DNA of 64,000 nucleotides from Calonectria ilicicola (lineage: Eukaryota > Ascomycota > Sordariomycetes > Hypocreales > Nectriaceae). Of this stretch, positions 1 through 11,114 are shown in pieces. The number at the start of each line of letters is the position of its first letter. Within the stretch, counting starts at the first letter, position 1. The DNA lies in NCBI GenBank assembly GCA_020809705.1, contig CP085830.1:3472001-3536000 (forward strand), given 5' to 3'. The notes under the pieces were generated by a model that worked only from the letters and a program-made list of their open reading frames with translations, was not told the DNA's origin and did no database searches. Made by a program: the position numbers and the translations under genes.

Positions 1-502
1 TTTTGAGGAGAGTTTGCGATGGTGTCGTCTTCTAGTGTACCTGGGATCGGCCAGATGCGCAGGGATCACCGGTGAATGGGGGGGTTGAGCTGATTAGATA
101 ACGACTAGGCTTGGTGTGCTGCTTCGCCTTTCCAAGACAATGAACTGGATTGACTCGTACCAAACCCACACCTTTCCCTTAGAACTTCATCAATTTTTTA
201 GAGATTTTTTTTTTCTTCCTCCTTCTTTCTTTTCACAATTGCAGAATTTTGAGTGCAGTTCAATTCTGGATATTGTTTTGGAACCAGTCGTTGACTAAAC
301 CTTGAGATCATGTTGCTGACGATCCCAAACGTTGCGATGCAGCCAGTAAAATGGTCCCAAATACAATGTATAATTCCAACGTCTGGAACTGACAGCGCAC
401 TCACTTGATTTAAATTGACACCAACGCTGTATATCTCCTTCTCGCTAATAAAATGAACTTTTATTCGCATAAACTTTGGTTATTCTATTCCCGACGTTTC
501 TT
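1..502. other. Left edge, no gene supported
   Basis: Only short ORFs without recognisable protein features and a T/C-rich stretch near 200-240. This is the 3' flank of the elp5 gene. I see nothing further. Confidence 0.5.
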
Positions 503-1659
503 CTATATCTCGTCTTCTTCATCATCAAAGTCATCCTCACGGCCCATCTCGTACAATATCCTCCCTCCTTCTCCCGCGCCAATATCAGTCTGCGCATCAA
601 AGTAAGGCAACACGATGCCCTCTCTATCCTTTCTCTGCTTCTCTGTGAGTCCGAGGCTGAAGGTGCTCTCGGGCTCCTCTTCTCCCTCGCCGCCCTCAGT
701 TGGTGCCTTGAACATTGGGTGATCTGTGAGAAGGCAAACCTTGCCTGGCGCCAAGGACGCAGGCGGTGTAGTGGTCTCTTTTCGGATGAGAATGAAGTTC
801 TCTGAGACTGCTCTTCCACTGCGTCTTCGTAGCTCCATACTCATGACTACTCCCTCACTGTCCTCGCCTTTGTCTCGTCCTCTGCCCTTGAGTCCCACCA
901 GCACACCCTCGCGATCCTCTCCCAGGCCCCATTCTGGCTCTTGAATGCTTCTGTTTCGTGCTTTTTGTCGCTCAATCTCTTGGTACAAACTCGAAAGTCT
1001 TAGAACTGCCGTCGCAAGGTGGCACAGAATGGTGAAAGGGTGAGGCTCATATTCGCTAAAAGACCTGGGCAGTACAATAGGAACATCCTCATGATATGTG
1101 GCCACAATAGAAACAGCAGGCGTAATTATGCTAGAAAGGAAGCTTGCTAGAGACTGCGGCGCCGCAGATGCTAAAGCGTTGAGGGAGTCGACTATGACAA
1201 CAGCTCCTACGAGGGTGTGAGTTGCCGGATCCATTCATTGGTCATCCTAACTCACTTTGTGTTGGTTTCTCTTTGGCAGTTTGGGGGTTAAATACGGGAT
1301 AATGAGTAAGCAACTCCCTTCGAACAGTGTTCAAGTCCTTGCCAGCCGCCTTGACAAAGATGTCAACGTCTCGCGGTTTCTTGAGCGTCGCAAATGAGAG
1401 GAATATGACTGATGAACGAGCAATCTGCGCGCGCAAACCGTCAGCACCACTATTCTCCCAGAAAAACCCAGGAGGCGAATTAGATGAAGTTTGTAGGTAC
1501 CTTTGCTCTAGAAATAAACTCGCTGAGCACCGGTTGAGCCGTCTGCTCGAGGCTGTCGATCACAAGGGTGAGCGGGCTTGCGCCGTCGCGAAGATTCAAG
1601 AGTTTTTGCAGCAGCAGGATGCTGTGAGAGCGAGTGTGCGTGTTGGAAGTGGGCGCCAT
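503..1659 (-). CDS. elp5: Elongator complex subunit Elp5 (Iki1)
   Basis: Predicted 343-aa Elongator subunit. In the known family Elp5 forms, with Elp4 and Elp6, the RecA-like hexamer that helps Elongator modify wobble uridines of tRNAs. Three exons: 1659-1501, 1424-1256 and 1206-503, with introns 1425-1500 (76 bp) and 1207-1255 (49 bp); the exons sum to a whole number of codons. Family-like blocks are the N-terminal LLLQKLLNLRDGASPLTLV, the strand-turn segment VVIVDSLNALAS, YHEDVPIVLP and SIQEPEWGLGEDREGVLVGL. As is normal for Elp5, the fold lacks Walker catalytic residues. The C-terminus is acidic (EDDFDDEEDEI). The start is the first ATG giving the conserved N-terminus. I am confident of the family; single-base exon edges are inferred. 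Confidence 0.85.
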
Positions 1660-2031
1660 GATTGTGGCCTTGGTCGAGTCCGAACCTTGTGCGCAGTCAG
1701 GATCTAGATTTTAAGAAAGACCTTGAAAACTTTTCAGCGCTGGACTCGTTGTGTCTGCGAAGTCGCCAAATGGGACCTTCAAGATCGCTCTTTGTTTGAT
1801 CTTGAGGTTGTGCCCAATGAAGCCCCGCGGTGCTAAAGTGGTCGCTGGTCGACGTCACTAGAAACGGTAGGCGGGGCACCAACTGAACCCTGAGAATTCT
1901 ACTACCCCGCCAAAACGTCCAAAGCCGCCTCATGAGGGCAGAAGATAGAAATTAACATTTCCACATCTACACATAGATATACTTTTTATATTCCCATTAC
2001 CATCAATGTATTCACTAGTAGTTCCAATCAT
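1660..2031. other. elp5 promoter / 3' flank of ASXH gene
   Basis: A 372 bp spacer between two minus-strand genes. It holds the elp5 upstream region and the 3' flank of the neighbour. No ORF or defined motif that I can support. Confidence 0.5.
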
Positions 2032-2957
2032 TCAAGCCAATTCATCCTCACTCTTCCCCGCATCGGCAGCTTTCCCCGCCGCCTTCCGCAGCTGGCACAC
2101 AGTCGTGGTTTTGGGCTCACTTTCCTTGTCTTCATGTTTGGGCTCGCTAGCTTGAAGCTCGTCTGTAGTTTGACTCTCTTCCTTCTTATCCCCGTCGACA
2201 GCCTGTGTCGGCTCTATGCCCTCCATCTTAGAATCGTTCTCACTTTGCGCTGCAGCCCCTCTACGGGATCTTAGTTCGGGGGGCAGCTCAACTTCCCATT
2301 CCTCCTTGAATTTAGTTTCCAGGTGCTCGTCAAACTCTCCTGCTTTCCGTCTCTCGTGTGCAGACCATGCCGATGCCAACCACTCAGGATCATGCCGCCC
2401 TTGGGCTAGGTTTTCGGTGTATGCAGCACAGTCATACCGAAAACTGTCATCATTTCTCAGAGACGCAAAATCCGGGCGTGCATCTTCTGTTTCAGGGCTA
2501 AGAATATGGGTTTTGTCTGGAAAGAGAGCCAGAATCTCGGCCTTTTCCTCTGCGTTAAGCACATCCCACGCCATAGGGTTTGTCAATATTGTCTGTAATG
2601 AGGGAAGAAAAAAAAGCATCAGCAACTATCAGGTATCAGGCCAAAAGCAAAAACAAGGCAGCTCCTTACTCTGAGTTCGGCTGAGGCTAGAGGTGATTTA
2701 GGATCGGACAGAATATTCTCGGCATCCCATCTCGACTTCCTGGCAGCTCGCTTCACGACAACCTTCTTCTTGATGGACTTAGACTTCTGGGCTTTTGGTG
2801 ATTCCTTGTCTTCTGTGGGCGAAGACAGTTTCATGTCTTCGACTGCCGGAAGTTGTGCGGCTGGGCCATCTGGAAGCTCCGGCTCATGAATAGAGGAGAG
2901 CGGAGATGAAGAACGAGTCTCGTTGACTGCTTCATCGCTAGGCTTGGGGTCCTCCAT
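2032..2957 (-). CDS. ASX homology (DEUBAD-type) domain protein
   Basis: Predicted 282-aa protein from two exons (2957-2670 and 2592-2032; intron 2593-2669, 77 bp, GTAAGG..CAG). Residues 1-75 are acidic, Ser/Pro-rich and disordered. A basic stretch (KKKVVVKRAARKSRWD) leads into a helical module containing LTNPMAWDVLNAEEKAEILA and FPDKTHIL, which resembles the ASXH fold. In metazoan Asx/ASXL1-3 that fold activates the BAP1 deubiquitinase; fungal members are poorly studied and probably chromatin-associated. The LRNDDSFRYDCAAYTENLA block is typical of fungal members. The C-terminal third is low-complexity, Lys/Glu-rich. The start ATG is the only good one before the conserved region. Function is inferred from the domain only. 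Confidence 0.75.
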
Positions 2958-4188
2958 TGTATGTTGTTTTGCGACGCGTCGCCAGTCACCCCGTTTCACT
3001 TCTCTTGAGAGAGGTTCGTGGCGAATCGAAAAGATTGGCTCAGTCCATCGGAAACCTTGTAAAAGTCGAGGTACAGATCCAAAAGTCTTCAAATATGAAC
3101 TATGATTTTGTTTGTATTGTATCGCTGTTGTATATGCTATTTCCTTGAGGGAAACGAGGCGCTTGAGTTAGGCTAGCAGATGTGTCTAGGGTACGGAGCC
3201 ATGCTGCGAAGGTCGGCTTTGTCAGCCGACCGTGCCCTGGGCAAACTGATGAGTGGACGAACGAGTACACAGACATCAAGTATACCTGCACATTACCAAC
3301 AAGGGTTTTGTGTGGTTATTCCAAAGGCACTGCGATATCTGATGTGTTAAAATCGCAAAATAGTTATCAAGAGTGCATCGCACGGTGGTGTCCTAGTGAT
3401 TTACTATTCCAAGCCATGCATGCAGGTGGCCAAAAAGCGGCGCACCACAGAATTCAATCAAGAAGTCTGATAATAAAAGGAAAACGAGCAGAATGCTGCG
3501 AAAGGAAGCTAAACGACATCCTTGCATGTCGTTATATGTCCATTTTTAATTTTATCTATTGTATTTTAATTCTTTCACATTTTGGGTGCTAATACATCAT
3601 TATGCCGCTATCGGGCAATCCTAGGAATTGATAGGTAGTTGTACAGTATCAATGTACGCCTATCTACTTGGTGGGGGGATGTTGGCTTCCCGTCTCCGTT
3701 AACCTTCTGTTTTGGGTATAATGCTCGGCAGTCGTACCAAAAAGCAATGGTTCGTCGCAACACCGGCCCGGAGGTATCTTACAGCGTAAAAGTGTATGTG
3801 TAGGTACATCCGGACACTAAGCTTATCATTTAGCCCAACTGATAACCCCGCCTCAGCACTCGACCTCGATGCCCCAGATATGGGGAAGAACTGAACTCGT
3901 GATGCTGCCAGTCCATACACCGAGATACTGATTTGACTCACTGAGTTTCTTGCCAGCTCCCGCTCCTCCCGCTCAATACACTTACCAGGGTTCCTCCCTT
4001 ACAAAGTAAATTGATGAACAGACTGACTATCTCTCGGCCTCCGTCTTCGCTGGCACACCCATATCGCATTCGTCCTAACCGAAAGCGTCGGAAGCTGGGA
4101 ATTTGATCACAAACAAACAACAACAACCAGTGCAGAGGCATTAAAAAAAAAAAGAGAGACGAAAATTCCGAAAAGTGAGACTTTTAAG
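2958..4188. other. 1.2 kb divergent intergenic region
   Basis: Lies between the ASXH gene (-) and the Zn2Cys6 gene (+), so it should carry both promoters. ORFs at 3182-3592 and 3699-4141 have no family-like features or codon coherence, and I leave them out. An A-run just upstream of 4160 precedes the regulator start. Confidence 0.5.
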
Positions 4189-5722
4189 ATGGTGACAGAT
4201 CAAATGGAACAAGGCCCTCGACAGAAGAGGCCCAAAATTAAAGGCAAGTCTGCCCAAACCGTACGTCCGAGTTCGGCTGGAATCCGTAAACTGACCAGCC
4301 ACGTACCAGGTTGCTACGAGTGCTCGCGCCGCCGCATTGATTGCGATAGAGAGGAACCGAGCTGCCAAAAGTGTCGTCTCAAGAACATTCCATGCAGCGG
4401 CCTGGGGATTCGATATCGTTTTAACCAAGGTGTGGCTTCGAGGGGGAAACTTACCGGTAAAATACTGCCCATACTGAATGAAGCGCCCCAGAGCCCCATC
4501 CGCTCAAAGGGGAAAGCATCGCCGATCGCCAAGCGGACAACTGAACAGAAGAAACCACCTGCTTTCCAATTTGATAGCGAACCTTCTGCATCTGAGGAAA
4601 ACGTCCGCGACGTGCAGGTCATCGAAAAAGAAGGCCCGAGTGAGATCGAGGTGGGACTCGATCACATTAACGGCGCCACCAGGTTCTTCCTCCAGTACTG
4701 TGCGTTTCCCCTTCTGGACCGAACCTAACCATTCATTGGCTAACTGTACATTTTAGTCTCGGATAACATTGCCCAGGTCACCACTGTGATCAACTTGGGC
4801 TTCAATGGGTACCGTGACTTGGTCCTCCCCCGGGCTGAGACAGACCCCCTTGTAAGGAAAGCCATTGTTGTTGTTGCCCAGCAGCACCTCTTCTTACAGC
4901 GGGGCAACCCGGAGCTTGAACGTACAGAAACCTACCAGAGTCTTATACGGGAGCTCATTGTGAGGTCGAATGAGTGCCCACCACATCAAGACGAGTCAGC
5001 CATGACTGCCTTGCTGCTGCTCCACCTGCGGGAGATGATTAGCGGAAGTGATGGCTTCAAGCACCTATATGGATCCCTGAGGACCGTGCTTAATCTAGCT
5101 GGACATACATTGGATACTTTGTCGTCCGAATTTGGCGAGTTCGTCAAGATCCAGATCTTGAGGTATGATCCACTCTGCTCACCGCCCGCCAGTCTTGAAT
5201 ACCCAAGTTACTAACTTGTCATATAGATTGTGTTTATTTGGAGAAACGCTCCTAGATGAAATGAACGGGGTGGAATATCTCAAAGCCCGGGGTAGGTCAT
5301 GTCTTGACTTCTTGAACCTGGGCTTGCGGTTCCACCCAGAGCTCGAAGGCCTTATAAACCAGCTATTTGAGCTGCTCTCTATTGCCTGCGACATCTATGT
5401 CCAGAGAGTGAAAGTAAATCCTCCACCAGAAGAAACAGTGCACCTGGTGGAGCGGTTCAAGTGCGTATTAGAGGAAGTGGACATATATATCGATATTATT
5501 GGCCGCCATCTTTTGGCGTGGGCGTATTTCGTTTTGGCGGCCGAGAGTTCAACCCCAGATCACCGCACCTTCTTTTTAGCCAAGCTGACTTCATTATATT
5601 CGAAGTCTGGCTGCTGGAATCTGCTTAGGGCTGCTGACCAGCTACAGAAGATTTGGACAATTCAGTCGTCGGTTAGGTGGACAAGTATGTTGGGTGGCCC
5701 AGGACAGGCTCTCATAATGTAG
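4189..5722 (+). CDS. Zn(II)2Cys6 fungal transcription factor
   Basis: Predicted 470-aa DNA-binding regulator. Three exons: 4189-4699, 4757-5162 and 5227-5722; introns 4700-4756 (57 bp) and 5163-5226 (64 bp). Residues 42-69 form a complete binuclear cluster CX2CX6CX6CX2CX6C (Cys42, 45, 52, 59, 62, 69) with the basic SRRRID loop. A disordered linker follows, rich in Ser/Pro/Lys. The rest (about 165-470) is mostly helical and resembles the 'fungal-specific transcription factor domain 2' group, with IVVVAQQHLFLQRG and LLLLHLREMISGSDGFKHLY. Its stop lies 60 bp from the stop of the convergent aminotransferase gene, which could be a target, but nothing in the sequence proves that. Confidence 0.88.
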
Positions 5723-5782
5723 TTCACTATGGCAATGTAATATCCAGTCTCTGTTTAGATAGCGTTAAAATGTATTGTGGTG

Positions 5783-7384
5783 CTACTTGCCAAGTACTGC
5801 TTCTATCAACCCTCCTACCTTGTCGACAATGACCTGGACATCATTTTCGGTTATATTGTACGGAGGCGAGACAATGACCATATCCCCAGCGGTACCATTG
5901 ACGTTACCAGCGGATTGAAGCAACGAGATACCGTGTGGAGGTTCCAGGCCTGTCTTATGAACACGTGCTGACACCTGATCTCCAGCTGGGAATGGCTCCT
6001 TTGTTGCCTTGTCTTTTACAAATTCGATCTTTTTGTACACAAAAAGTTAGTCAGGTATACTCAATCATGGCCGAGAAAAGTTGGTTGGACTTACACCCCA
6101 GAATAACCCACGGCCTCGAATGTCTCCCACATTCTTATGGCCACCGATGCGTTCCTTCAACAGCTTTTCGAGTTGCGCACCTCGCACTCGAACGTTTTCG
6201 AGCAAGTTTTCCTCCTTGATGACTTGTTGCACTGCATATGCCGCTGCGCACGCCACTGGATGCGCCTGATAGGTTTGGCTGTGAACAAAGGCTCTTGATC
6301 CTCGGGTCAAGGTATCAGCGACCCTCTTGTGTACCATCAAGGCCGCAATCGGCATGTATCCGGATCCAAGGCCCTTGGCCACAGTTTGAAGATCTGGAAC
6401 GATGCCTTCTTGTTCCCAAGCGTGCAAAGTGCCACAGCGACCCATGCCGGTCATGACTTCGTCTAGGACGAGCAGGGCACCGTGCTTGTCGCAAACTTGC
6501 TTCATTGCCTTGAAGTATCCCTTGACTGGTGGAGCGGCACCAATGGACTTTTGGAAAGGAGTTAGCTTTTGAGGTTGGCGCCGAGCGAACTGCTTTCGAA
6601 CTTACCGAGCCAGAAATGGTCTCTGCAACAAATGCGCAGACATTTCCAGGCCCAACGGACTGGAACTCCTTGTCCAATTCGTCGGCGAGCCGTGCGACGT
6701 ACTCCTCTTCAGTCTCTCCTTCCTTCATGTCACGGTACGAGTAACAGGGAGATACATGAGAGGAGTTGTGTACGATAATCGGCTCGTAGATCTTTCTGCG
6801 CGCTGCATGATATCCTGTGGCCAAGGCACCCAGTGTGTTGCCATGGTAAGACTGCTTGCGGGCGATGAATCGTGTCCTAGAAGGTTCGGGAGTTGGAAGC
6901 TCCAGGAAATATTGCCGTGCTATCTTGAGAGCACTTTCGACTGCTTCAGTGCCTATTGATTTCACGTTTTGTCAGCGACAATCGTTTTAAAACTGAGGAT
7001 TCTCGTACCGGAACTAGTAAAGAAGACTTTGCTCATTTCGCCATTGGTAGATTCTGTCAAGAAACTGGCGAGCTTCTCGACTGCGGGAGCGGTAAAGAAA
7101 GGGCTGTAAGTGTATGCGACATGGTCGAGCTGCTCCATAATAGCCTGCTTGATGCGAGGGTCATTGTGCCCGATAGAGACCACCGCTGCACCAGCACTGG
7201 CATCGAATACCCACTGCCCTTCTTGGGTTTGAAGATAATTTCCCTTGCTTGCTACGATGGAGCGTGGTGCAGAATCGAGCCGGGAATGCAAGGTGGACAC
7301 GACTTCCTGGCCCATGGTGATGGGTACGGATGGGACCGTGGTCAACGTTTGAGCGGATTGCTCTGTCGCCAAAGTGCTGCTCAT
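5783..7384 (-). CDS. Class III PLP-dependent aminotransferase
   Basis: Predicted 473-aa omega-aminotransferase-type enzyme, transferring an amino group to a keto acid through pyridoxal phosphate. Four exons: 7384-7009, 6952-6606, 6547-6095, 6028-5783; introns 6953-7008, 6548-6605, 6029-6094 (56-66 bp; two end in AAAG). Family signatures: FFTSSGTEAVESALKIAR (phosphate-binding turn), SYHGNTLGALA, LVLDEVMTGMGRCG (Asp contacting the PLP pyridine nitrogen), and AKGLGSGYMPIAA with the Schiff-base Lys at about residue 299. GRGLFWGIEFV is the usual C-terminal motif. Length fits the family. I cannot tell the substrate; beta-alanine, GABA, ornithine or acetylornithine types share these motifs. The ATG at 7384 is preferred because the frame upstream has only a TTG start. 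Confidence 0.92.
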
Positions 7385-7823
7385 GATGAATCGATTAAAA
7401 AAACTGTGATTGTTTTGAAATTGAGTTGCCAATGTTTGTTGAACATGAAGGTCAGCTGGACTTTTATGCTATGTTGTATTACCCAAAATGGAAGTCCATT
7501 GGAGACGTACCGCGTGGTTGATAACGATGGGGCCAAATGTTGCCAAGATAAACAACAAGCAACGAATTGAGCAACCATGCGATCTCGGCCTGCTGCACAA
7601 GGCGGCCCTAGTCCAAAAGATTGAGTCTTCATTGGCTCCATCCATCTCAATGGAGACAAGAGCGGCAGATAGCACCGACACAAGGCGCGATAACAGGCAA
7701 CACACAGACATAGAGGCCATCCGGGACCAAGCGGTCAACATGCTTGACAAAAAAAATTGGCAGGATATCCCTGACCTTTATTATCTATATATTTAAACTA
7801 TAAAACAGACCTCCCTTTTTTAT
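7385..7823. other. Aminotransferase promoter / ATPase 3' flank
   Basis: A 439 bp gap between two minus-strand genes. Short ORFs on both strands show no family features. The A/T-rich part near 7745-7815 probably holds the ATPase gene's polyadenylation region. Confidence 0.45.
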
Positions 7824-10800
7824 TTACCACGCAATCTTCGCAATAGGTCCGTTGGGAAAGGTCCTCACCAACAGCTTGCGGATCTCGTCCATGAAAAGCA
7901 CACCCAACGCCAGCGGGATCGGAATAACCCAAAACTCGATGGGCACCGATGCAGTTCCAAACAGACTTTGAATACCAGGAACCTCAGTAACAAAAATAGC
8001 AATGGCCAAGCTGATGAGCATGCCAGCAATGAGCCAAGGGTTGCGGCGCTTCGACGTGAAGGGGTCGGCCTGGACGATGCTAAGGCGGCGGTTGCGCACA
8101 GCCAGGATGTTACCCCACTGCAGGATCACAAGAGTCACAAAGTAAACACACTGGCCAGTTGCATTGAACTTGGTCAGCTCGTCCTGAGTGTAGCCCTTGT
8201 AACCGTCGCTGTAGCCCTCGAATAGGAAGAATAGCTCGGAGACGGTCATGCCAGCCTTTTTGTAGTAGTAAAAGAAGAACATGGCATGGGCAACGAGCAT
8301 TTCCATGCATCCTACAAAAAGATAAGACTGAATGTAGATCTTGATCGTGATGAGGTGGTCCTTCTTGTGGTTGCGAGGAGGGAGCGAGAGAAGGTCGAAC
8401 TCTTCCTTTTCCATAATCAGGGATAGCGAGAGGAACAGATCGGTAAAGACACAAATGATAATCATCAGGAACGCACTCAGGGGCAGAGGCACGCCAAAGA
8501 AGACGTTCAAGATAACAGGCCAGATCTCGGACCAAGAACCGGCTGGGAGCAGATATGCAATAACCTTTTGCAAGTTCTGGAACACAAGTCGACCTAGGCG
8601 GATAGCCTCCACGATGGAGTCGAACCGGTCCATGAGAACAAGATCAGCGGCCTCAATGGCCACATCACTACCCGTGACAATTGCGATACCAACATCAGCG
8701 GCACGAAGAGCGGGCGCGTCGTTGACACCGTCACCTGTGACGGCAACGACGTTGTCTCGCTTGCGGAATTCATCGACAATGCGAAGCTTCTGCTCAGGTG
8801 TGGTTCGGGCAAAAACAACCTCTCCGTACTCGCAGACAATGTCCCAGTCGTCCTCAGTCAGGTGTCCAAGCTGGTGACCCTCGAGAAGAAGGCTTCGAAT
8901 CTCTCCAGAGAGTCGCAGCTCGTTCATCTCCTTGGCAGTCATGTTCATGTTGGTGTTGAGGGTCTGCAGAGTGTCTGGGTCACGTTCTCCGGTGAAGATG
9001 CCAGTATTCCTGGCAATAGCAGCAGCAGTGAGACCGTAGTCACCAGTAACCATGAAGAATCTAGCACCTGCACGACGGCACTCACGAATGGTGTCGGCGG
9101 TTTCGGGGCGGGGAGGATCGGTAATACCAAGAATACCAACAATAGTTAGGTCCTGGATAGCACTCTGAGCAACCTCGTCACTAAAAGCGTTGGTACCGGG
9201 CATGTGAATGGTCTTGATAGTCTTTTCACATAGCACAATTACTCGTTCAGCATTTCTCGAGAGTTTATCCTGGTACTCTCTAAATGCAGTCTTGGCGTTG
9301 TAATCCAAAGACTTAACCGAGTTGGATTCGCCAGACCAGTACCTTGTGCATCCAGGGAGCAGGACGTCAGGAGCACCCTTGACAAAGACCTGGAACTCGT
9401 TGGTAGACTCTTTCTCAGATTCCATGCGGTGTACCGTAAGCATCCACTTGTTCTTCGAGTTGAATGGAATCTGGAAAATGCGTGGGTTGAGTGGCTTTCC
9501 TGAGTCTCCCCTCTTGCTTCCAGCCACAAATCGCAGCACACCAGCATCGGTAGCGTTGCCTTGAATCTCACGCTGGATTACGGGGAGGTTCATGGTTGTG
9601 GGATCAAAAGTGGCATCATTACAGTCCAGAGCAGCTTCGTGGAGCTTGGTGAGGCACTCTTCAGCCTCTCCATTATCCAGTCTGTAGTGAAAATCCTTGA
9701 TATCAATCTCTTTGTCAATGAATGATGCAGAGTTAACGTGCATCAAGTTTTGAGTCAGTGTTCCAGTCTTATCAGAGCAAATAACGTTGACACAACCCAA
9801 TGTCTCCACAGTAGAAAGACCCTTGGGCAAAATGTTGACTGCCTTCATGTGGCGAGCGACCATCATCAGAGTAAGTGCCACAGCCACAGGCATACCTTCA
9901 GGGATGAAAGCAACAACGCAGCCCATGACATTGTTCAGCATGGCCACGACGTTCATGTAGCTCTTATGGTCTTTCTTAAGCCAGCCAAGCCATGTGAAGA
10001 GAATCAACAGGGCGAGAACAACTGTGAGGCAAACAATGATGCGAACAAATCGCCAAATTTCCAATTGGATCAGAGTAGGGCGCTCCTCCGTCGCGGAAGT
10101 AGCAGTGGCAATGCGACCCATGACAGAGCGACCTCCAGTGAGGACTACAACGCCAATGCCGCTACCGTTAACCACGAGTGTGCCCATCAACGCGATGTTG
10201 CGGGTTTCGAGGAAGTTGTTTTCTGTTAAATCGACCGTACCCTCAATCTCGTCGGACTCGCCAGTGAGGATGGCTCTATCGAATCGAATATCGCCCGAGT
10301 GGCTCAGGAGTCGCAAGTCGGCGGGGACCTTGTTTCCGATCTGGAGGTTAACGATGTCACCGCTGACGAGCTCCGTGGCTGGCATCTTCTTCCAGGCGCC
10401 ATCTCGCATCACGAGGGCTTCCGAGGGCAGCAGATCCGTGATGGAGTTCATAGTTCGCGCCGTGGACCAGTCCTGGAAGGCGGAAAAGGTGGCTTGGAGG
10501 AAAATGACAATGAGAATAAGGATGGCGAGAGCAAGGTTGGTGGGTGAGGGAGGATCGCTCAGGGGTTTCCAGCAGATGAAGAAGATGACGACGCCAACCC
10601 AGAGGACGGAACAGAAGCCTCCAAAGATGTACATGAGAATCTTCTTGAGGTAGTTTGTCTTGGGTTTGGGGAGAGTGTTCCTGCCATCACGCTGGAGTCG
10701 CGTTGCCGCGGCGCTCTCAGAGAGACCTTGGTCCTGGGCAACATTGAGTTGCTGGCAGAGCTGGGAAGTGTCGAGTTGGTGAAAGGTGAGGTTGGAAAAG

Positions 10801-11114
10801 TAGTCTTGGTCATCCTTTTTGATGGCCTTGACATCGCCAGAGGTCTCGTCGGCAACATTGCGAGACTCGGATACTTGGATGGAGAGAGTTCGATACTCAA
10901 TGGGGACTCCTGAGTAAGGGGAGGTAGTGATGTTGTTCCTGCTCGAGGCACGACTCAGGGAGCGGCGGCGCGAGCGAGAACGCGAGGTACGGTCACCACC
11001 ACCCTGATCAGCAGTGCGGCCGCGACCTGGATGCGTGTCAGCTCCAAAGGTGATTCGGAGGTCCTTGTCGCCCTCTTTCTCTGGAGCTTCAGCTTGGGGG
11101 TTCTCGTCGGCCAT
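7824..11114 (-). CDS. P-type cation ATPase, type II (Na+/K+-ATPase alpha-like)
   Basis: Predicted 1096-aa ATP-driven cation pump in one uninterrupted exon. An acidic/basic disordered N-terminus with an SRSRSRRRS stretch is followed by the N-domain-type segment LCQQLNVAQDQGLSES. The actuator has VSGDIVNLQIGNKVPADLRL and LTGES. M4 reads FIPEGMPVAVAL; the phosphorylation site DKTGTLTQN has Asp448; the hinge TGDGVNDAPALRAADVGIA lies near residue 792. M5-M10 follow and the protein ends at AKIAW. The closest overall pattern is type IIC, because STVETLGCVNVICSDKTG parallels Na/K pumps, but the M5-M6 cation residues differ from animal Na/K pumps (see findings). The frame extends upstream to 11165 only from a TTG, so the ATG at 11114 is used. 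Ion specificity and membrane (plasma versus internal) are not decided. Confidence 0.93.
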   Translation of the reverse strand: MADENPQAEAPEKEGDKDLRITFGADTHPGRGRTADQGGGDRTSRSRSRRRSLSRASSRNNITTSPYSGVPIEYRTLSIQVSESRNVADETSGDVKAIKKDDQDYFSNLTFHQLDTSQLCQQLNVAQDQGLSESAAATRLQRDGRNTLPKPKTNYLKKILMYIFGGFCSVLWVGVVIFFICWKPLSDPPSPTNLALAILILIVIFLQATFSAFQDWSTARTMNSITDLLPSEALVMRDGAWKKMPATELVSGDIVNLQIGNKVPADLRLLSHSGDIRFDRAILTGESDEIEGTVDLTENNFLETRNIALMGTLVVNGSGIGVVVLTGGRSVMGRIATATSATEERPTLIQLEIWRFVRIIVCLTVVLALLILFTWLGWLKKDHKSYMNVVAMLNNVMGCVVAFIPEGMPVAVALTLMMVARHMKAVNILPKGLSTVETLGCVNVICSDKTGTLTQNLMHVNSASFIDKEIDIKDFHYRLDNGEAEECLTKLHEAALDCNDATFDPTTMNLPVIQREIQGNATDAGVLRFVAGSKRGDSGKPLNPRIFQIPFNSKNKWMLTVHRMESEKESTNEFQVFVKGAPDVLLPGCTRYWSGESNSVKSLDYNAKTAFREYQDKLSRNAERVIVLCEKTIKTIHMPGTNAFSDEVAQSAIQDLTIVGILGITDPPRPETADTIRECRRAGARFFMVTGDYGLTAAAIARNTGIFTGERDPDTLQTLNTNMNMTAKEMNELRLSGEIRSLLLEGHQLGHLTEDDWDIVCEYGEVVFARTTPEQKLRIVDEFRKRDNVVAVTGDGVNDAPALRAADVGIAIVTGSDVAIEAADLVLMDRFDSIVEAIRLGRLVFQNLQKVIAYLLPAGSWSEIWPVILNVFFGVPLPLSAFLMIIICVFTDLFLSLSLIMEKEEFDLLSLPPRNHKKDHLITIKIYIQSYLFVGCMEMLVAHAMFFFYYYKKAGMTVSELFFLFEGYSDGYKGYTQDELTKFNATGQCVYFVTLVILQWGNILAVRNRRLSIVQADPFTSKRRNPWLIAGMLISLAIAIFVTEVPGIQSLFGTASVPIEFWVIPIPLALGVLFMDEIRKLLVRTFPNGPIAKIAW

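Noticed and set aside
3182..3592. 136-aa ORF upstream of the Zn2Cys6 gene
   Set aside because: No family features and it lies in the divergent promoter region.
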